Shown piece after piece: positions 7,831 through 15,157 of a stretch of DNA of 21,946 bases. The DNA lies in the NCBI GenBank assembly GCA_035500775.1, contig DATJWY010000107.1:1-21946 (forward strand). The letters are read 5' to 3'. Origin of the DNA: DATJWY01 sp035500775. GTDB taxonomy: Bacteria; Pseudomonadota; Alphaproteobacteria; Acetobacterales; Acetobacteraceae. How positions within the stretch are numbered: position 1 is the stretch's first letter; every line of letters starts with the position of its first letter. A program made the position numbers and the translations under genes. Below the pieces are notes generated by a model that searched no databases, was not told where the DNA came from, and saw only the letters and a program-made list of their open reading frames with translations.

Positions 7831-7859
7831 GTGACAGATCGTCACGCAGCGGGTATCAT
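7831..7859 (+). promoter_or_regulatory. Sigma70-type promoter upstream of the GGDEF-EAL gene
   Basis: GTGACA (7831-7836), exactly 17 bases, then TATCAT (7854-7859); each hexamer has five of six consensus bases. The -35 overlaps a small inverted repeat GTGAC-N5-GTCAC (7831-7845), which could be an operator. The rest of the 7637-8094 gap shows no gene except a 28-codon open frame from ATG 7884 to TGA 7970, a possible leader peptide. Confidence 0.5.
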
Positions 7860-8094
7860 TATTGCTACGTAGTGAGTTATTAAATGAGACCGTCGGCGGC
7901 CTGCTTCCCCTTACCGGGCAATCAGGGCCGGGCGGGACGAATTGCACGGGCCGAACGCCCACGTTTGTGAAGCAGTGGACCAGTTCAGAATCGTGGTGTC
8001 ATCCCGTCCCCTTGGTGCCGTGGCGTTGCCGGCGGCCCTGCATGCGCACTCCATGCGGCCCGGTCCGGTTTCCGGCTCCCGTGGGGCGGGGCGG

Positions 8095-10011
8095 ATGCGG
8101 GCCATGGCGCGCGGCTGCGCGGCCGTCCCGATCCTGGCTTTCCTCACCACCTGCCCAGCCTTCGCCGACTCCCCGCAAGGCAGCCCGTTCCGCATCGCCG
8201 ATCCCGCCATCGCCCCGAGCCTCGGGACCACGACCGAGACATCCGGGGCACTGTGGATGCTGCTCCTTGCCTGCGTCCTCGCCCTGATCTTCGGCCGCCT
8301 GCTGCTCTCCAATGCCGCGCGGGAGACGCGGCGGCTGCGCCGCCTGGTCAATGCCACGCTGGAAGCGGTGCTGGTCCAGCGCAACGGCATCGTCATCGAC
8401 GCCAATCAGGCGGCCTGCGACATGTTCGCGACCACGCTGGAAAATCTCTGCGGCCGCCAGCTCAACGAGTTGGTCACCCCGCCAAGCCGCGGCATCCTGC
8501 GCGCCCGGCTGGACAGTACGGCCCAGTCCCGGCCGGAGGTGGACTTCGAGGAAATCGACATCGTCCGGCTCACCGGCGAGACATTGCCGGTCGAATTCGC
8601 CCTGCGCCTGTCGCCCGACGTGCAAGGCAGCGGCTTGCTCACCCTGCGCGATGTCTCCGCGCGCCGGCAGGCGGAGGAACGGCTGCGCTTCCTCTCCGAT
8701 CACGACGCCCTGACCGGCCTCGCCAACCGCTTCCTGTTCCATGAGCGCCTAACCCGCGCCATCGATCTCGCCGCTCGCAAGCAAACGGAGGTCGCGGTCC
8801 TCTACCTCAACCTCGACCGTTTCCGGGCGATCAACGAGATGCTCGGCCACGAGGCGGGCGACCAGTTGCTGGTGCAGGTGGCGGAACGGCTGGAGTCGGA
8901 GATGCGCCCCACCGACACCCTCGCCCGCCTCAGCAGCGACGAGTTCGCCGTGCTCCGTCCGCTCGCCAACAGCGCGGACACGCCGGCGACCCTCGCCCGC
9001 GCGCTGATCGACGGGCTGCGCATGCCGTTCCAGATCGAGGGGCAGCAGGTCGAGATCGGCGTCAGCATCGGCGTCGCCACCTTCCCGGCACACGCGCAGA
9101 CAGCGACGCGGCTGCTCAACCACGCCGACGCGGCGCTGCAGATCGCCAAGCGCAGCGGCCGCGGCAATTTCCGCTTCTTCGAACCCACGACCAGCGGCCG
9201 GCTCCAGGAACAGCGGCAGATCCGCCACGATCTGCGCCGCGCCCTCGATCGCGGCGAACTCACGCTCCACTACCAGCCGCTGGTCGAGTGCGCGACCGGC
9301 GAGGTCAAGGGGTTCGAGGCGCTGCTCCGCTGGTGCCATCCGGTGCATGGCAATATCTCGCCCGCCACCTTCATCCCGATCGCCGAGGAAAGCGGGCTGA
9401 TCCTGCCGCTCGGCCGCTGGGTCATGGAAGCCGCCTGCGCCGAGGCGGCCTCCTGGGCCCGCCCCTGCCGCGTCGCGGTCAACCTCTCCCCCGCGCAGTT
9501 CCGCCAGCCGGACCTGACCGTGATGATCAGCAACATCCTCGCCCGCACCGGCCTGCCGCCGAACCTGCTGGAACTGGAAGTCACCGAGGGGCTGCTGATT
9601 GAGGAGCCGGAATCGGTGCTGGCGACGCTGACGCGGCTGCGCTCGCTCGGCATCCGCATCTCGCTCGATGATTTCGGCACCGGCTATTCCAGCCTTTCCT
9701 ATCTACGCCGATTCCCGTTCGACAAGATCAAGATCGACCGCTCCTTCGTCACCGGCATCGAGAATGACGAGGGCGCGGCCGCGATCGTCCGCGCCATCGT
9801 CATGCTCGGACACAGCCTCAACCTCTCGATCGTCGCCGAAGGGGTGGAAACGCAGGCGCAGTTCGAGCTGCTGCGCGCGCTGCAATGCCATCAGGTGCAG
9901 GGCTTCCTGTTCGGGCAGGCGCTGGCGCGGAACAAGCTCGGCCACCTGGTCAACCCGGCCGGTGAGCCGGAACGGCCAGCGCCCTGGCTCGCCGCGGTGA
10001 GTGCGGCCTGA
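8095..10011 (+). CDS. Membrane PAS-GGDEF-EAL protein, probable c-di-GMP phosphodiesterase
   Basis: Controls the second messenger c-di-GMP. From ATG 8095 (638 residues): signal-like segment ending CPAFA, short periplasmic piece, transmembrane helix 51-72, PAS-like sensor about 82-190, GGDEF domain about 200-365, EAL domain about 370-615. The GGDEF motif is SSDEF (280-284), so cyclase activity is unlikely, although the domain could still bind GTP. The EAL motifs are intact: EALLRW (408-413), NLSPAQF, ELEVTE, DDFGTGYSSL (525-534), KIKIDRSF, AEGVET and QGFLFG. The expected net activity is hydrolysis of c-di-GMP. The frame extends upstream to TTG 7942. I prefer 8095, or 8104, because the signal sequence begins there; neither has a strong ribosome-binding site. 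It has its own promoter at 7831-7859. Confidence 0.9.
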   Translation: MRAMARGCAAVPILAFLTTCPAFADSPQGSPFRIADPAIAPSLGTTTETSGALWMLLLACVLALIFGRLLLSNAARETRRLRRLVNATLEAVLVQRNGIVIDANQAACDMFATTLENLCGRQLNELVTPPSRGILRARLDSTAQSRPEVDFEEIDIVRLTGETLPVEFALRLSPDVQGSGLLTLRDVSARRQAEERLRFLSDHDALTGLANRFLFHERLTRAIDLAARKQTEVAVLYLNLDRFRAINEMLGHEAGDQLLVQVAERLESEMRPTDTLARLSSDEFAVLRPLANSADTPATLARALIDGLRMPFQIEGQQVEIGVSIGVATFPAHAQTATRLLNHADAALQIAKRSGRGNFRFFEPTTSGRLQEQRQIRHDLRRALDRGELTLHYQPLVECATGEVKGFEALLRWCHPVHGNISPATFIPIAEESGLILPLGRWVMEAACAEAASWARPCRVAVNLSPAQFRQPDLTVMISNILARTGLPPNLLELEVTEGLLIEEPESVLATLTRLRSLGIRISLDDFGTGYSSLSYLRRFPFDKIKIDRSFVTGIENDEGAAAIVRAIVMLGHSLNLSIVAEGVETQAQFELLRALQCHQVQGFLFGQALARNKLGHLVNPAGEPERPAPWLAAVSAA

Positions 10012-10023
10012 GACCGGACGCGC

Positions 10024-10115
10024 AAGGCCGGGGGCGCTGCCCCTGGACCCCGCCAAAGGCAAGCCTTTGGAATCATTTACTTAAATTACTGCTGGTCTGG
10101 GGGCGCTCGCCCCCG
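10024..10115. repeat. Nested palindromic intergenic repeat, copy C (right arm decayed)
   Basis: The left half is very like copies A and D (GGGGGC...GCCCCTGGACCCCGCC, then CAAAGGCAAGCCTTTG). It continues through an AT-rich centre TTTACTTAAATTACT to a GGGGGCGCTCGCCCCC hairpin. The outer right arm is missing or scrambled; GGATCCAGGGCGGAG near 10142 and GGATCCCTGGCC near 10209 may be its remains. It lies between the convergent GGDEF-EAL and YbiB-like genes and may act as their terminator. Confidence 0.8.
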
Positions 10116-10226
10116 TCGTGCGACTGCACGCCTGCGCGTGACGGATCCAGGGCGGAGTGGCCCAAGGTTCCGCCGCCCCGCAGGGGCGATGGAATGGCCA
10201 CGGAGGGGGATCCCTGGCCTCTCCTT

Positions 10227-11231
10227 TCAAGCAACACGCCGCCGCCCCCACAGCTCAGCGGCCATGGCATCCGCCTCCGCCGGGCTATCCACCCGGCCGG
10301 TCGCCAGCAGCGCGAGCGCGATCGTCCCCACCACCTTCGCCACCAGGGCCGGCGGCGATGCCTCGCCCCGCCACACCGCGGCGAACAGCACGGCGCTATC
10401 CGGCGCCGCATCGGGGGTGGCCTCCGCCGGCATCCCGGACGCCGCCTCGGACAAGGCCGGCAGGATCAGCTCGCTCCGGCCAATGCCGTTGCGCCAGAGA
10501 TGGATCGTGGCGGGCTTCGCGGGGTTGCGCTCCGCCTCGCCGCCGCCGCCCTTCAGCACCAGCAGCCGCTCGCGCCCCAGCCGCTCCGCCACGCCGAGAT
10601 GCACCTCGATATAAGGCGGGTGGAACACGCCATCGACGGCGGCGGGCGCGTCCGCCGGGTCGAGCAGCCGTGCGACGGTGTTGACCGGCGAGCGCAGGCC
10701 GAGCAGGCGGCGCAGTTGCAACAGCCTCTCCAGCGCCGGGGCGAAGGCGGCCAGCGGCAGATAGGCGAAGCCCCGCGCGGCGAGATCGCGTCGCGCCGCC
10801 GCCGGGTCCAGAGCCGGCGCCAGACCGAGCGCGGCAAGGCCATCGGCCACGGTCAGGCCGGTGGAGAATTCGTTCGAGCCATGCATCAACACGGGAATCC
10901 CCGCCTGCCCCACCGCCAGCGCGGCAAGCAGGAACCAGGGCGCGTCCCGCGTCCGCCCGGCGCCGTAGGAGGGCCAGTCCAGCGCGACCGGCGGCATGTC
11001 GGCGAGCCGGGCCACCGCGCGCGCCGCCTCGACCAGCCCGGCCACCTCCTCCGGGTCCTCGCCGCGATAGCGCAGCAGCATCAGGAAGGCGCCGACCTGC
11101 ACCGGTGCCGCTTCGCCGGCGAGAACCATGGCGAAGGCCTCACGCGCTTCCACGCGGGTCAGGGCGCGGGACCGGCCCGGGCCACGGCCGAGCGTGGCGA
11201 CAAAGCCGGCGAAGCGTGTTTCTGTGTCCAT
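10227..11231 (-). CDS. YbiB-like protein (anthranilate phosphoribosyltransferase fold)
   Basis: A 334-residue protein related to TrpD and class II nucleoside phosphorylases. The N-terminal helical domain (LTRVEAREAFAMVLAGE...VQVGAFLMLLRYRGE, 24-58) is standard. The diphosphate-binding Gly loop of true TrpD (GTGGD) is replaced by DWPSYGAGRTR (85-95), as in YbiB proteins. Later signatures are GLRSPVNTVARLLDP (178-192) and KGGGGEAERNP (227-237). E. coli YbiB binds nucleic acid rather than making tryptophan, so the same is likely here. ATG at 11231 with GAGG ten bases upstream. It lies upstream of nagA on the same strand, separated by repeat copy D; nothing else links the two functionally. Confidence 0.85.
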   Translation of the reverse strand: MDTETRFAGFVATLGRGPGRSRALTRVEAREAFAMVLAGEAAPVQVGAFLMLLRYRGEDPEEVAGLVEAARAVARLADMPPVALDWPSYGAGRTRDAPWFLLAALAVGQAGIPVLMHGSNEFSTGLTVADGLAALGLAPALDPAAARRDLAARGFAYLPLAAFAPALERLLQLRRLLGLRSPVNTVARLLDPADAPAAVDGVFHPPYIEVHLGVAERLGRERLLVLKGGGGEAERNPAKPATIHLWRNGIGRSELILPALSEAASGMPAEATPDAAPDSAVLFAAVWRGEASPPALVAKVVGTIALALLATGRVDSPAEADAMAAELWGRRRVA

Positions 11232-11249
11232 GGCGGTGAGACCTCAAGA

Positions 11250-11376
11250 AAGGCCAGGGGCTCCGCCCCTGGACCCCGCCAAAGGGCCAAGCCCTTTGGA
11301 AACCCTTCACTTAAGTGATCGGGGGTCTGGGGCCTCAAGGCCCCAGTGGGGGTCCAGGGGGGCAAAGCCCCCTGGT
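11250..11376. repeat. Nested palindromic intergenic repeat, copy D
   Basis: Nearly complete copy between ybiB-like and nagA. The left arm AAGGCCAGGGGCTCCGCCCC is identical to copy A. It then has CAAAGGGCCAAGCCCTTTG, a small palindrome TCACTTAAGTGA, the GGGGCCTCAAGGCCCC hairpin also found in A, and a right arm GGGGGTCCAGGGGGGCAAAG. Paired changes that keep the stems (GGC/GCC to GGGC/GCCC) suggest that structure rather than sequence is maintained. Confidence 0.88.
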
Positions 11377-11391
11377 CAACAAAAGCAAACG

Positions 11392-12558
11392 CTAAAGCAG
11401 ACGATCCGTGCCATCGGCGCGCTGCCAGACGCCGTTCGCCCAACTGCCCAACACCTCAAGCTCCGGCGAGAGCAGCACAAGGTCCGCGCGCAGGCCAGGG
11501 GCGATCCGGCCGAGATGGTCGTCGAGGCCGAGAAAGGAAGCGGGCACGGCGGACGCCATGCGCAGGGCCGATTCCAGCGGCAGGCCGAGCAGATGCACGC
11601 AATTGCGCACCTCGCTCGCCATGTCGGTATCGGCGCCGGCGAGCACGCCCTCCGCGGTGACGAGCCGCCCGTCCCGCCGCAGGATCGTGCGTCCGTTCAG
11701 GGTGAAACTGTCCTGGGCGGAACCGGTCGGCGCCATCGCGTCGGAAACCAGCAACACCCGGTCGGGTTTGCACGTCATGGCCAGGCGCAGCATCGCCGGA
11801 TGCACATGGATGCCGTCCGCGATCACGCCGCACCAACTGCGCGGATCGAGCAGCGCGGCGGCGATGATGCCGGGCTCCCGCGCGGTCGCCGGCGGCATGG
11901 CGTTGAACAGATGGGTAAAGCCGCGCAGCCCGTGCCCGATGGCGGCGATGGTGCGTTCGTAGCTTGCCGCGCTGTGCCCGCCGCTGAGAATGACCCCGGC
12001 ACCGGCCAGGGCGGCGAGCGCGCTGTCCTCGACCATCTCCGGCGCGAGCGTGACCACCACCCGCCCCCCGGGCAAACGCGCCGGCAGGGCGGTGAGCAGC
12101 GCGAGATCCACCGTGCCGAGCGGCCGGATATGAGCCGCCGCGTGCACGCCCGGCCGGACGGGGCTGATGAACGGCCCCTCGAAATGCACGCCGAGCACGC
12201 CACCGCAGGGCACGGCATGCGCCGCTTCCACCGCCTCCGCCGCGCGCGGCATCAGCGCCGGATCGTCAGTGATCAGGGTGGGCAAAATGCTGGTCACGCC
12301 GAAGCGCCGGTGCGCGGCGGCGATGGCGAGCGCTGCCTCGGCGGTCGGCGTGTCGTTGAACTGCACGCCGCCGCCGCCATTCACCTGCACATCGATGAAG
12401 CCGGGCGCGAGCAGCGCGTCGGCGGGCAGATCCATGCGCTCCGCCTCCACCGTTTCGTGCCGCGGCAGGATCGCCTCGATCCGGCCATTGCGCAGCAGGA
12501 CATCGCGCCCCTCGGCGATGCCATCCTCCAGGAACAAGCGGGCGCCGGCGAGCAGCAT
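11392..12558 (-). CDS. nagA: N-acetylglucosamine-6-phosphate deacetylase NagA
   Basis: Cytoplasmic amidohydrolase that removes acetate from GlcNAc-6-phosphate, in amino-sugar and cell-wall recycling. The 388-residue length is typical. Motifs: PGFIDVQVNGGGG (52-64, with Gln/Asn in place of the usual amidohydrolase His-X-His, normal for NagA), HFEGPF with metal ligand Glu127, SGGHS with His195, THLFNAM with His216, ADGIHVHP with His251, and VSDAMAP with catalytic Asp273. All key residues are present. No nagB, phosphotransferase or GntR regulator lies nearby, so it is probably an isolated recycling gene. It is divergent from the SCP2-like gene across about 110 bp. Confidence 0.95.
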   Translation of the reverse strand: MLLAGARLFLEDGIAEGRDVLLRNGRIEAILPRHETVEAERMDLPADALLAPGFIDVQVNGGGGVQFNDTPTAEAALAIAAAHRRFGVTSILPTLITDDPALMPRAAEAVEAAHAVPCGGVLGVHFEGPFISPVRPGVHAAAHIRPLGTVDLALLTALPARLPGGRVVVTLAPEMVEDSALAALAGAGVILSGGHSAASYERTIAAIGHGLRGFTHLFNAMPPATAREPGIIAAALLDPRSWCGVIADGIHVHPAMLRLAMTCKPDRVLLVSDAMAPTGSAQDSFTLNGRTILRRDGRLVTAEGVLAGADTDMASEVRNCVHLLGLPLESALRMASAVPASFLGLDDHLGRIAPGLRADLVLLSPELEVLGSWANGVWQRADGTDRLL

Positions 12559-12668
12559 GTCTCTCAGCCCATCCGCATTCGAGGTTGATGGAGACTGTTC
12601 TCGGGGATCATGCTCGCGCCGGGGCCGTGTTCATGCGGTCGTGGAAAATACGGGAAGAAAACAAGGAC

Positions 12669-12968
12669 ATGGGCATAGCGGATATCGAAACCACACTGGC
12701 CACGCATCGGGACGCATTGGGCGAACTCGGCGCCAAGGTCAAATTCGACTGCGGCACCGAAGGCGTGATCGTGGTGGACGGAACCACCCGGCCGGCAACC
12801 CTGAGCCGGGACGACGCGGAGACCGACTGCACCATCATCGCCCCCTCGGAGACGCTGCGACAAGTTCTCGCCGGCGACTTGAACGGCACGGTGGCGGTGA
12901 TGACCGGGAAGCTCAGGCTGAAGGGATCGACCACGGTCGCCATGAAGCTGACATCACTGCTCGGATAG
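12669..12968 (+). CDS. SCP2 sterol-binding-domain-like small protein
   Basis: Soluble protein of 99 residues matching the SCP2 / sterol-carrier-like fold in its compact bacterial form: VKFDCGTEGVIVVDG, DCTIIAPSETLRQVLAGDLNG and TGKLRLKGSTTVAMKL. The family binds hydrophobic ligands; bacterial members of this size have no settled role. ATG at 12669 gives the usual family N-terminus (MGIADIETTLATHRDALG). The ribosome-binding AAGG is only two bases away, so a start at the in-frame ATG 12633 or 12585 is possible. No signal peptide. The next gene, DUF1328, has its own stress promoter, so the two are not necessarily one operon. Confidence 0.8.
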   Translation: MGIADIETTLATHRDALGELGAKVKFDCGTEGVIVVDGTTRPATLSRDDAETDCTIIAPSETLRQVLAGDLNGTVAVMTGKLRLKGSTTVAMKLTSLLG

Positions 12969-13033
12969 GACATTTCGCGGCGCGACAGAAGCGCGAAGCA
13001 GCGGGCCCTGGCGCGCGGCGGCGGCCTCCCGCC

Positions 13034-13058
13034 GGAACCCCGCCGCCGGGGCGACGTT
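13034..13058 (+). promoter_or_regulatory. EcfG-type general stress promoter
   Basis: GGAAC (13034-13038), exactly 16 bases, then CGTT (13055-13058): a full match to the alphaproteobacterial EcfG consensus. Transcription would start roughly 25 bases before the DUF1328 ATG at 13090. This excludes the longer reading frame beginning at 13057. Confidence 0.75.
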
Positions 13059-13089
13059 GAGGCGGCTGTCAGTGGAAGCGGAGACGTTT

Positions 13090-13263
13090 ATGCTGCGCCT
13101 TGCCCTCTTCTTCCTGGTGATCTCGCTCATCGCGGCCCTGTTCGGTTTCACCGGCATCTCCGTGGCCGCGGCCGGGATCGCCAGGCTGCTATTCTTCGCC
13201 TTCCTGATCCTGTTCATCATCTTCCTGGTCTTGGCGCTGCTGGCCGGGCGCACCGTCATGTAG
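13090..13263 (+). CDS. DUF1328 family small membrane protein
   Basis: A 57-residue, strongly hydrophobic protein with two predicted transmembrane helices (about 2-24 and 28-52) and the DUF1328 pattern: FGFTGISVAAAGIARLLFF followed by a second hydrophobic helix and a short polar end GRTVM. Function unknown; members are often stress-induced inner-membrane proteins. ATG at 13090 has GGAG six bases upstream and lies just downstream of an EcfG promoter, so it is probably part of the general stress regulon with csbD. Confidence 0.9.
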   Translation: MLRLALFFLVISLIAALFGFTGISVAAAGIARLLFFAFLILFIIFLVLALLAGRTVM

Positions 13264-13358
13264 GGCGACGCCGCCCACACCGCGAAAGCGGCCGGCCGGG
13301 GGCCACTTCCAGCGGCGGCGCGTCCCGCGGAACGCGCGCCCGCGCCCGCGCCACGGCA

Positions 13359-13583
13359 TCAGGCGTTGCCGACAGGCCCGAGCAGATCCTGGCTGTTCAG
13401 GCGCAGCACGCTGGCCAGCAGGCGCAGCGCGTCCGGCCCGCCCCGATCCTCCAGCCCCCCGGCCTCGATCTCCCTGGCCAGTGCCTCGGCATGGCCGGCG
13501 ACAAGGTCCGTGGCCCGCAGCATCGCCTCGCGCGAGAGCATTAGCTGCATGTCCTCGGACATCTGGCTCCAATCGATAATCAT
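13359..13583 (-). CDS. Small hypothetical protein
   Basis: I do not recognise this 74-residue protein. It begins MIIDWSQMSEDMQLMLSRE, appears largely helical and acidic, and has no signal peptide or membrane segment. ATG at 13583 is chosen because AAGGGA lies six bases upstream; a GTG five codons earlier is possible. It converges on the DUF1328 gene and lies downstream of rlmB on the same strand, about 190 bp away, with a GC-rich hairpin (13704-13726) and a second one (13724-13742) between. Confidence 0.6.
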   Translation of the reverse strand: MIIDWSQMSEDMQLMLSREAMLRATDLVAGHAEALAREIEAGGLEDRGGPDALRLLASVLRLNSQDLLGPVGNA

Positions 13584-13703
13584 TGACAGTCCCTTCACCC
13601 TGGGGGCCGGGGCGAGGCGGCCGCACAGGAAGCTCGGTGAGTCCTTTAAGGAACCTGACAGTCAGTGATTAACAGGTGCTTGGCATGCCCTGGGCCGAGC
13701 CGC

Positions 13704-13742
13704 CCGCCGCCCCGCCCCGGCGGCGGATTGATTGCCAATCCG
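13704..13742 (-). terminator. Pair of adjoining hairpins downstream of rlmB
   Basis: CCGCCGCC-N7-GGCGGCGG (13704-13726) overlaps CGGATTG-N5-CAATCCG (13724-13742), 30 to 68 bp past the rlmB stop on its own strand. The two stems share three bases, so only one can form fully at a time. No U tract follows, so termination is a guess from position. Confidence 0.35.
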
Positions 13743-13771
13743 TACCGTGCGGCGGAGCGGCGGCGCGTGGG

Positions 13772-14830
13772 TCAGCCGGCGCGGGTCAGCTCATAGAGCG
13801 CGATGGCGGTGGCGGCGGAGACGTTCAGGCTCTCCATCGCCCCCGGCATGGCGAGGCCGGCGGTCTCGTCGCAGGTTTCCCGCGTCAGCCGCCGCAGCCC
13901 CGCGCCTTCCGCGCCCATCACCAGCGCCACCCGGCGCTCCCGCAGCGCCGTGCCGGAAAGCGGCGGCGCGTCGGCATCGAGCCCGACCACCCACAGCCCC
14001 GCCGCCTTCAGCGCCGCCAGGGTGCGGGCGAGATTGACCGCGCGCAGCAGCGGCACCGCCTCCAGCGCGCCGGACGCGGCCTTGGCCAGGGCGCCGGTTT
14101 CCTCGGGCGCGTTGCGCTCCTGGGCGATGACGGCGGCGGCGCCGAACGCGGCGGCGGAGCGCAGGATGGCGCCCACGTTGCGCGGGTCGGTCACCTGGTC
14201 CAGCACCACCACCGGGCCGGGCCGCTCCAGCGCCTCGGCGAGCGTCGGCGTGGCGAGCGGATCAACGAGCAGCGCCACCCCCTGATGCACCATGTCACGC
14301 CCGAGCAACTGGTCGATGCGGGCGCGATCGGTCCGCTCCGGGGTGATCGCCCAGGGGCGCGGCAGCGTGCCGGCGAGGGCCGACTCGGCTTCCTCGGTCA
14401 GCAGCAGCCGGCGCAGGTGACGGGCCGGGTTGCCGAGCGCCGCCGCCACCGCGTGCAGGCCGTAGAGCCAGATGGCGCCGGACGGGGTCTGCGGCACGTG
14501 CGGCGCCGGACGCTCGGCGCGGGCGCGCGGCTCGGCGACCGGGGTTTCGAAGGCGCGCGGCGGGGCCTCGATATAACCGCGTGGCGCCGGACGCTCGGAA
14601 CGGCCGCGCGCGCCGGCTTCCGGAGAGGTGAAGGAACGCGACGGGGCCTCGCCGCGCCCGCGCGGGCCGGCGGCGAAAGGAGCGGAACGCGACGCGCCCG
14701 ACTTCGCTCCGCCGAACGGGGGACGCTTACCCTTGCCGCCAGACGAGGCACCGCCCCGAGGCTTGCCGCCCTGACCCGAAAACCCGCCAGAGCCGCCGCG
14801 CCCACCGGGACGCTGATTATTGTTTCTCAT
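13772..14830 (-). CDS. rlmB: 23S rRNA (guanosine-2'-O)-methyltransferase RlmB / TrmH family
   Basis: SpoU/TrmH (SPOUT) RNA ribose methyltransferase, 352 residues; RlmB modifies G2251 of 23S rRNA. The first 115 or so residues are a low-complexity Gly/Arg/Pro/Ser extension (for example RGGSGGFSGQGGKPRGG), expected to be disordered and RNA-binding. The N-terminal substrate domain begins IWLYGLHAVAAAL (120-132). The SPOUT motifs are DPRNVGAILRSA (215-226) with the catalytic Arg224, VMGAEGAGL (304-312) and MPGAMESLNVSAATAIALYE (328-347). The common RlmB length is near 245, so the excess is the extension. ATG 14830 has no well-placed ribosome-binding site, and a palindrome covers the start. Assignment to RlmB rather than another SpoU member is likely but not certain. 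Confidence 0.9.
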   Translation of the reverse strand: MRNNNQRPGGRGGSGGFSGQGGKPRGGASSGGKGKRPPFGGAKSGASRSAPFAAGPRGRGEAPSRSFTSPEAGARGRSERPAPRGYIEAPPRAFETPVAEPRARAERPAPHVPQTPSGAIWLYGLHAVAAALGNPARHLRRLLLTEEAESALAGTLPRPWAITPERTDRARIDQLLGRDMVHQGVALLVDPLATPTLAEALERPGPVVVLDQVTDPRNVGAILRSAAAFGAAAVIAQERNAPEETGALAKAASGALEAVPLLRAVNLARTLAALKAAGLWVVGLDADAPPLSGTALRERRVALVMGAEGAGLRRLTRETCDETAGLAMPGAMESLNVSAATAIALYELTRAG

Positions 14831-14842
14831 ACCCCGGGGTAT
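14829..14842 (-). promoter_or_regulatory. Palindrome over the rlmB start codon; possible leaderless start
   Basis: Perfect 14-bp palindrome ATACCCCGGGGTAT, with partly symmetrical flanks, whose end is the rlmB ATG. On the minus strand a TATACC hexamer (14843-14838) ends seven bases before the ATG, and TGCACA lies 18 bases upstream of it. That spacing would start transcription at or next to the ATG. Confidence 0.4.
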
Positions 14843-15009
14843 AGAGCGGATTCGCCCCCGATGTGCAGGCCGAAACCGTCCTCAATACGCGATCGGACCA
14901 GCTTCTTCCCCGCGCGCCTGTCCGCGCACCCCGCCGGCCCATCCCGGACGGCGCCGCGGCGCCGGCCCGGGCGATCCACGCGGATGACGCGCGCCCCCGC
15001 GGCACCACG

Positions 15010-15038
15010 TTGACAACAGGACAAAGACGGCTTAGGTG
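15010..15038 (+). promoter_or_regulatory. Promoter of tRNA-Tyr
   Basis: Perfect -35 TTGACA (15010-15015), then a 16-17 nt spacer and a weak -10 (TTAGGT or TAGGTG at 15032-15038). It is placed 34 bases before the tRNA, fitting a short leader. The rest of 14843-15009 is GC-rich and shows no gene. Confidence 0.6.
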
Positions 15039-15071
15039 CGCGTCTCCCGAACGGGCCACGGTCCGATCGGT

Positions 15072-15157
15072 GGAGGGGTGCCCGAGTGGCTAAAGGGGAC
15101 GGACTGTAAATCCGTTGGCGCACGCCTACGTTGGTTCGAATCCAACCCCCTCCACCA
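15072..15157 (+). tRNA. tRNA-Tyr (anticodon GTA)
   Basis: 86-nt class II tRNA. Acceptor stem GGAGGGG pairs with CCCCTCC (15147-15153), followed by discriminator A and an encoded CCA (15155-15157). The anticodon stem is ACGGA / TCCGT (15099-15103, 15111-15115), and loop CTGTAAA has anticodon GTA at 15106-15108. A long variable arm and the T-loop TTCGAAT are present. All parts are intact. Confidence 0.97.

Noticed and set aside
10227..11231. Functional trpD (anthranilate phosphoribosyltransferase)
   Set aside because: The GTGGD diphosphate loop is missing and no other trp genes are adjacent; the YbiB-like pattern fits better.
10194..11318. 374-codon plus-strand frame opposite the YbiB-like gene
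   Set aside because: Gln/Arg/His-rich low-complexity translation typical of antisense reading in high-GC DNA; the minus strand has clear family motifs.
1304..11376. CRISPR array
   Set aside because: The repeats are about 117 nt, kilobases apart, with genes rather than spacers between them.
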